Part shown: in pieces, positions 13,168-13,918 of the stretch
How the letters are laid out: each line of letters opens with the position of its first letter
Position numbering within the stretch: position 1 is the first letter of the stretch
NCBI GenBank assembly: GCA_004195305.1
Contig: SDWN01000518.1
Location: 1 to 13,918, forward strand
Direction: 5' to 3'
Origin: Neptunomonas sp.
Lineage (GTDB): Bacteria; Pseudomonadota; Gammaproteobacteria; Pseudomonadales; Balneatricaceae
Length of the DNA: 13,918 nt
The notes under the pieces: model-generated
Databases searched by the model: none
Told to the model about the DNA's origin: nothing
Seen by the model: the letters and a program-made list of their open reading frames with translations, nothing else
Made by a program: the position numbers and the translations under genes

Positions 13168-13918
13168 CTAGTCCTGATGAAGATGGCTGTAGATCTCTTC
13201 AGCCATTGCGCGACCAATGGTAGAGACTTTTGCGATTTCTTCAATACTGGCGCGCTCTATTTCCTGTAAACCACCGAAATGCTTTAACAGCGCTTGGCGC
13301 CGCTTTGGCCCGACACCCGACAGTTCCTCCAATACCGACCTGCCGCGTTTTTTTGCGCGGCGAGCCCGGTGGCCAGCGATCGCAAAGCGATGCGCCTCAT
13401 CTCGAATATGCTGCAGCAGATGCAGAGCGCCACTCCCCGAGTCCAGCACCCGCTCCTTCTGCCCCTGTTCGGTAATCAGGGTCTCGAAGCCCGCTTTGCG
13501 GGTCGTGCCTTTGGCGATACCAATAACGACGATCTCATTAATCTGTAGCTCTTCAAGCACGTTTAACGCCTGAGTCACCTGGCCTTTGCCACCATCGATC
13601 ACCAGGACATCCGGCAGCCTGGCCGCATTGCATTTAAGCTTCTTATAACGTCGCTGCAGCGCTTCATGCATGGCCTGGTAATCATCACCGATGTCGGTCG
13701 TTTGGATATTAAAGCGTCGATAATCTTGCTTGCGCGGACCCTGCGCATCAAACACGACGCAGGATGCAACCGTGGCCTCCCCTGAAGTGTGACTGATATC
13801 AAAACACTCCAGCCGCTCCGGTGGCGCATCGAGCTCCAGCGCTTGTTGCAGCTCAATCAGCCGCTTCCTGACATCCTGGCGGCTAGAGACAAAACTATCG
13901 AGCTGCTGCACCGCATTG
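13168..13918 (-). CDS. uvrC: UvrABC excinuclease subunit C, C-terminal part (runs off the right edge)
   Basis: UvrC makes the two cuts beside DNA damage in nucleotide excision repair. The visible 250 residues are the C-terminal half of a protein normally about 610 residues long. The RNase H-like nuclease that makes the 5' cut is present, with likely catalytic residues in ECFDISHTSGE, VLVIDGGKGQV and IRDEAHRFAI. The tandem helix-hairpin-helix DNA-binding domain follows (LEELSGVGPKRRQALLKHFG, IEEIAKVSTIGRAMAEEIY). The GTG at 13911 is internal: the frame stays open to the edge (AsnAlaVal), so the true start is outside. It probably shares a message with pgsA. Confidence 0.95.
   Translation of the reverse strand, partial: NAVQQLDSFVSSRQDVRKRLIELQQALELDAPPERLECFDISHTSGEATVASCVVFDAQGPRKQDYRRFNIQTTDIGDDYQAMHEALQRRYKKLKCNAARLPDVLVIDGGKGQVTQALNVLEELQINEIVVIGIAKGTTRKAGFETLITEQGQKERVLDSGSGALHLLQHIRDEAHRFAIAGHRARRAKKRGRSVLEELSGVGPKRRQALLKHFGGLQEIERASIEEIAKVSTIGRAMAEEIYSHLHQD

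Noticed and set aside
1..13918. CRISPR arrays, insertion sequences or an integrase gene
   Set aside because: No regularly spaced repeats, transposase motifs or tyrosine/serine recombinase motifs were seen on either strand.

Overview
The window looks like a contig stitched from two genomes. Most of it, from about 1150 to the right end, reads as a gammaproteobacterial chromosome. The right end carries uvrC, pgsA, tRNA-Gly(GCC), tRNA-Cys(GCA) and tRNA-Leu(UAA) in one direction, the order known from Escherichia coli (uvrC-pgsA-glyW-cysT-leuZ). The left ~1150 bases carry the end of a phoH-type gene followed by a PgpH/YqfF-like 7TM-HD gene, a pairing typical of other lineages (Firmicutes, Deltaproteobacteria and relatives). 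The two parts meet inside one open reading frame (723-1583): malate synthase G for about 138 residues, then the C-terminal half of PhoH. The join lies in a run of about 20 bases that both families can encode. This is most simply a chimeric assembly or template switch.

Layout, left to right. 1-650 (-): N-terminal part of a PgpH-like membrane protein that lacks the usual extracytoplasmic 7TMR-HDED domain. 723-1583 (-): the chimeric malate synthase G/PhoH frame. 1731-5238 (-): a complete TRAP transporter operon (dctP-dctQ-dctM by transcription), with a Tat-type signal on the binding protein and an intercistronic hairpin after dctP. 5239-6032: a long divergent control region with four TGGT-N3-ACCA sites. 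6033-6776 (+): a FadR-subfamily GntR regulator with an FCD effector domain. Malate synthase G downstream of the transporter, plus this regulator, suggests a regulon for uptake and use of a small organic acid, with glycolate or a glyoxylate precursor the leading guess.

6777-12167 is an accessory region between the metabolic locus and the tRNA cluster. It holds an intact 2-TM SLATT-like protein (a class of predicted membrane-acting effectors in nucleotide-signalling defence systems), a broken HDDC2/YfbR-type HD nucleotidase, unassigned debris, and a contractile tail / injection-system fragment. By transcription that fragment is a very large tail sheath with two tandem inserted domains, a tail tube gene with a one-base frameshift at an A6 run, and a small tail-assembly or baseplate-like protein. 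No spike, baseplate, ATPase or terminator-cap genes are present, so it is a partial or decaying module next to a tRNA-Leu gene, a common integration neighbourhood.

12168-12516 is the tRNA cluster with a strong stable-RNA promoter. pgsA ends in its own terminator-like hairpin, and uvrC runs off the right edge. I do not see a complete new system. The items most worth checking are the chimeric join, the sheath with its double insertion, the frameshifted tube gene, the orphan SLATT gene and the operator array.
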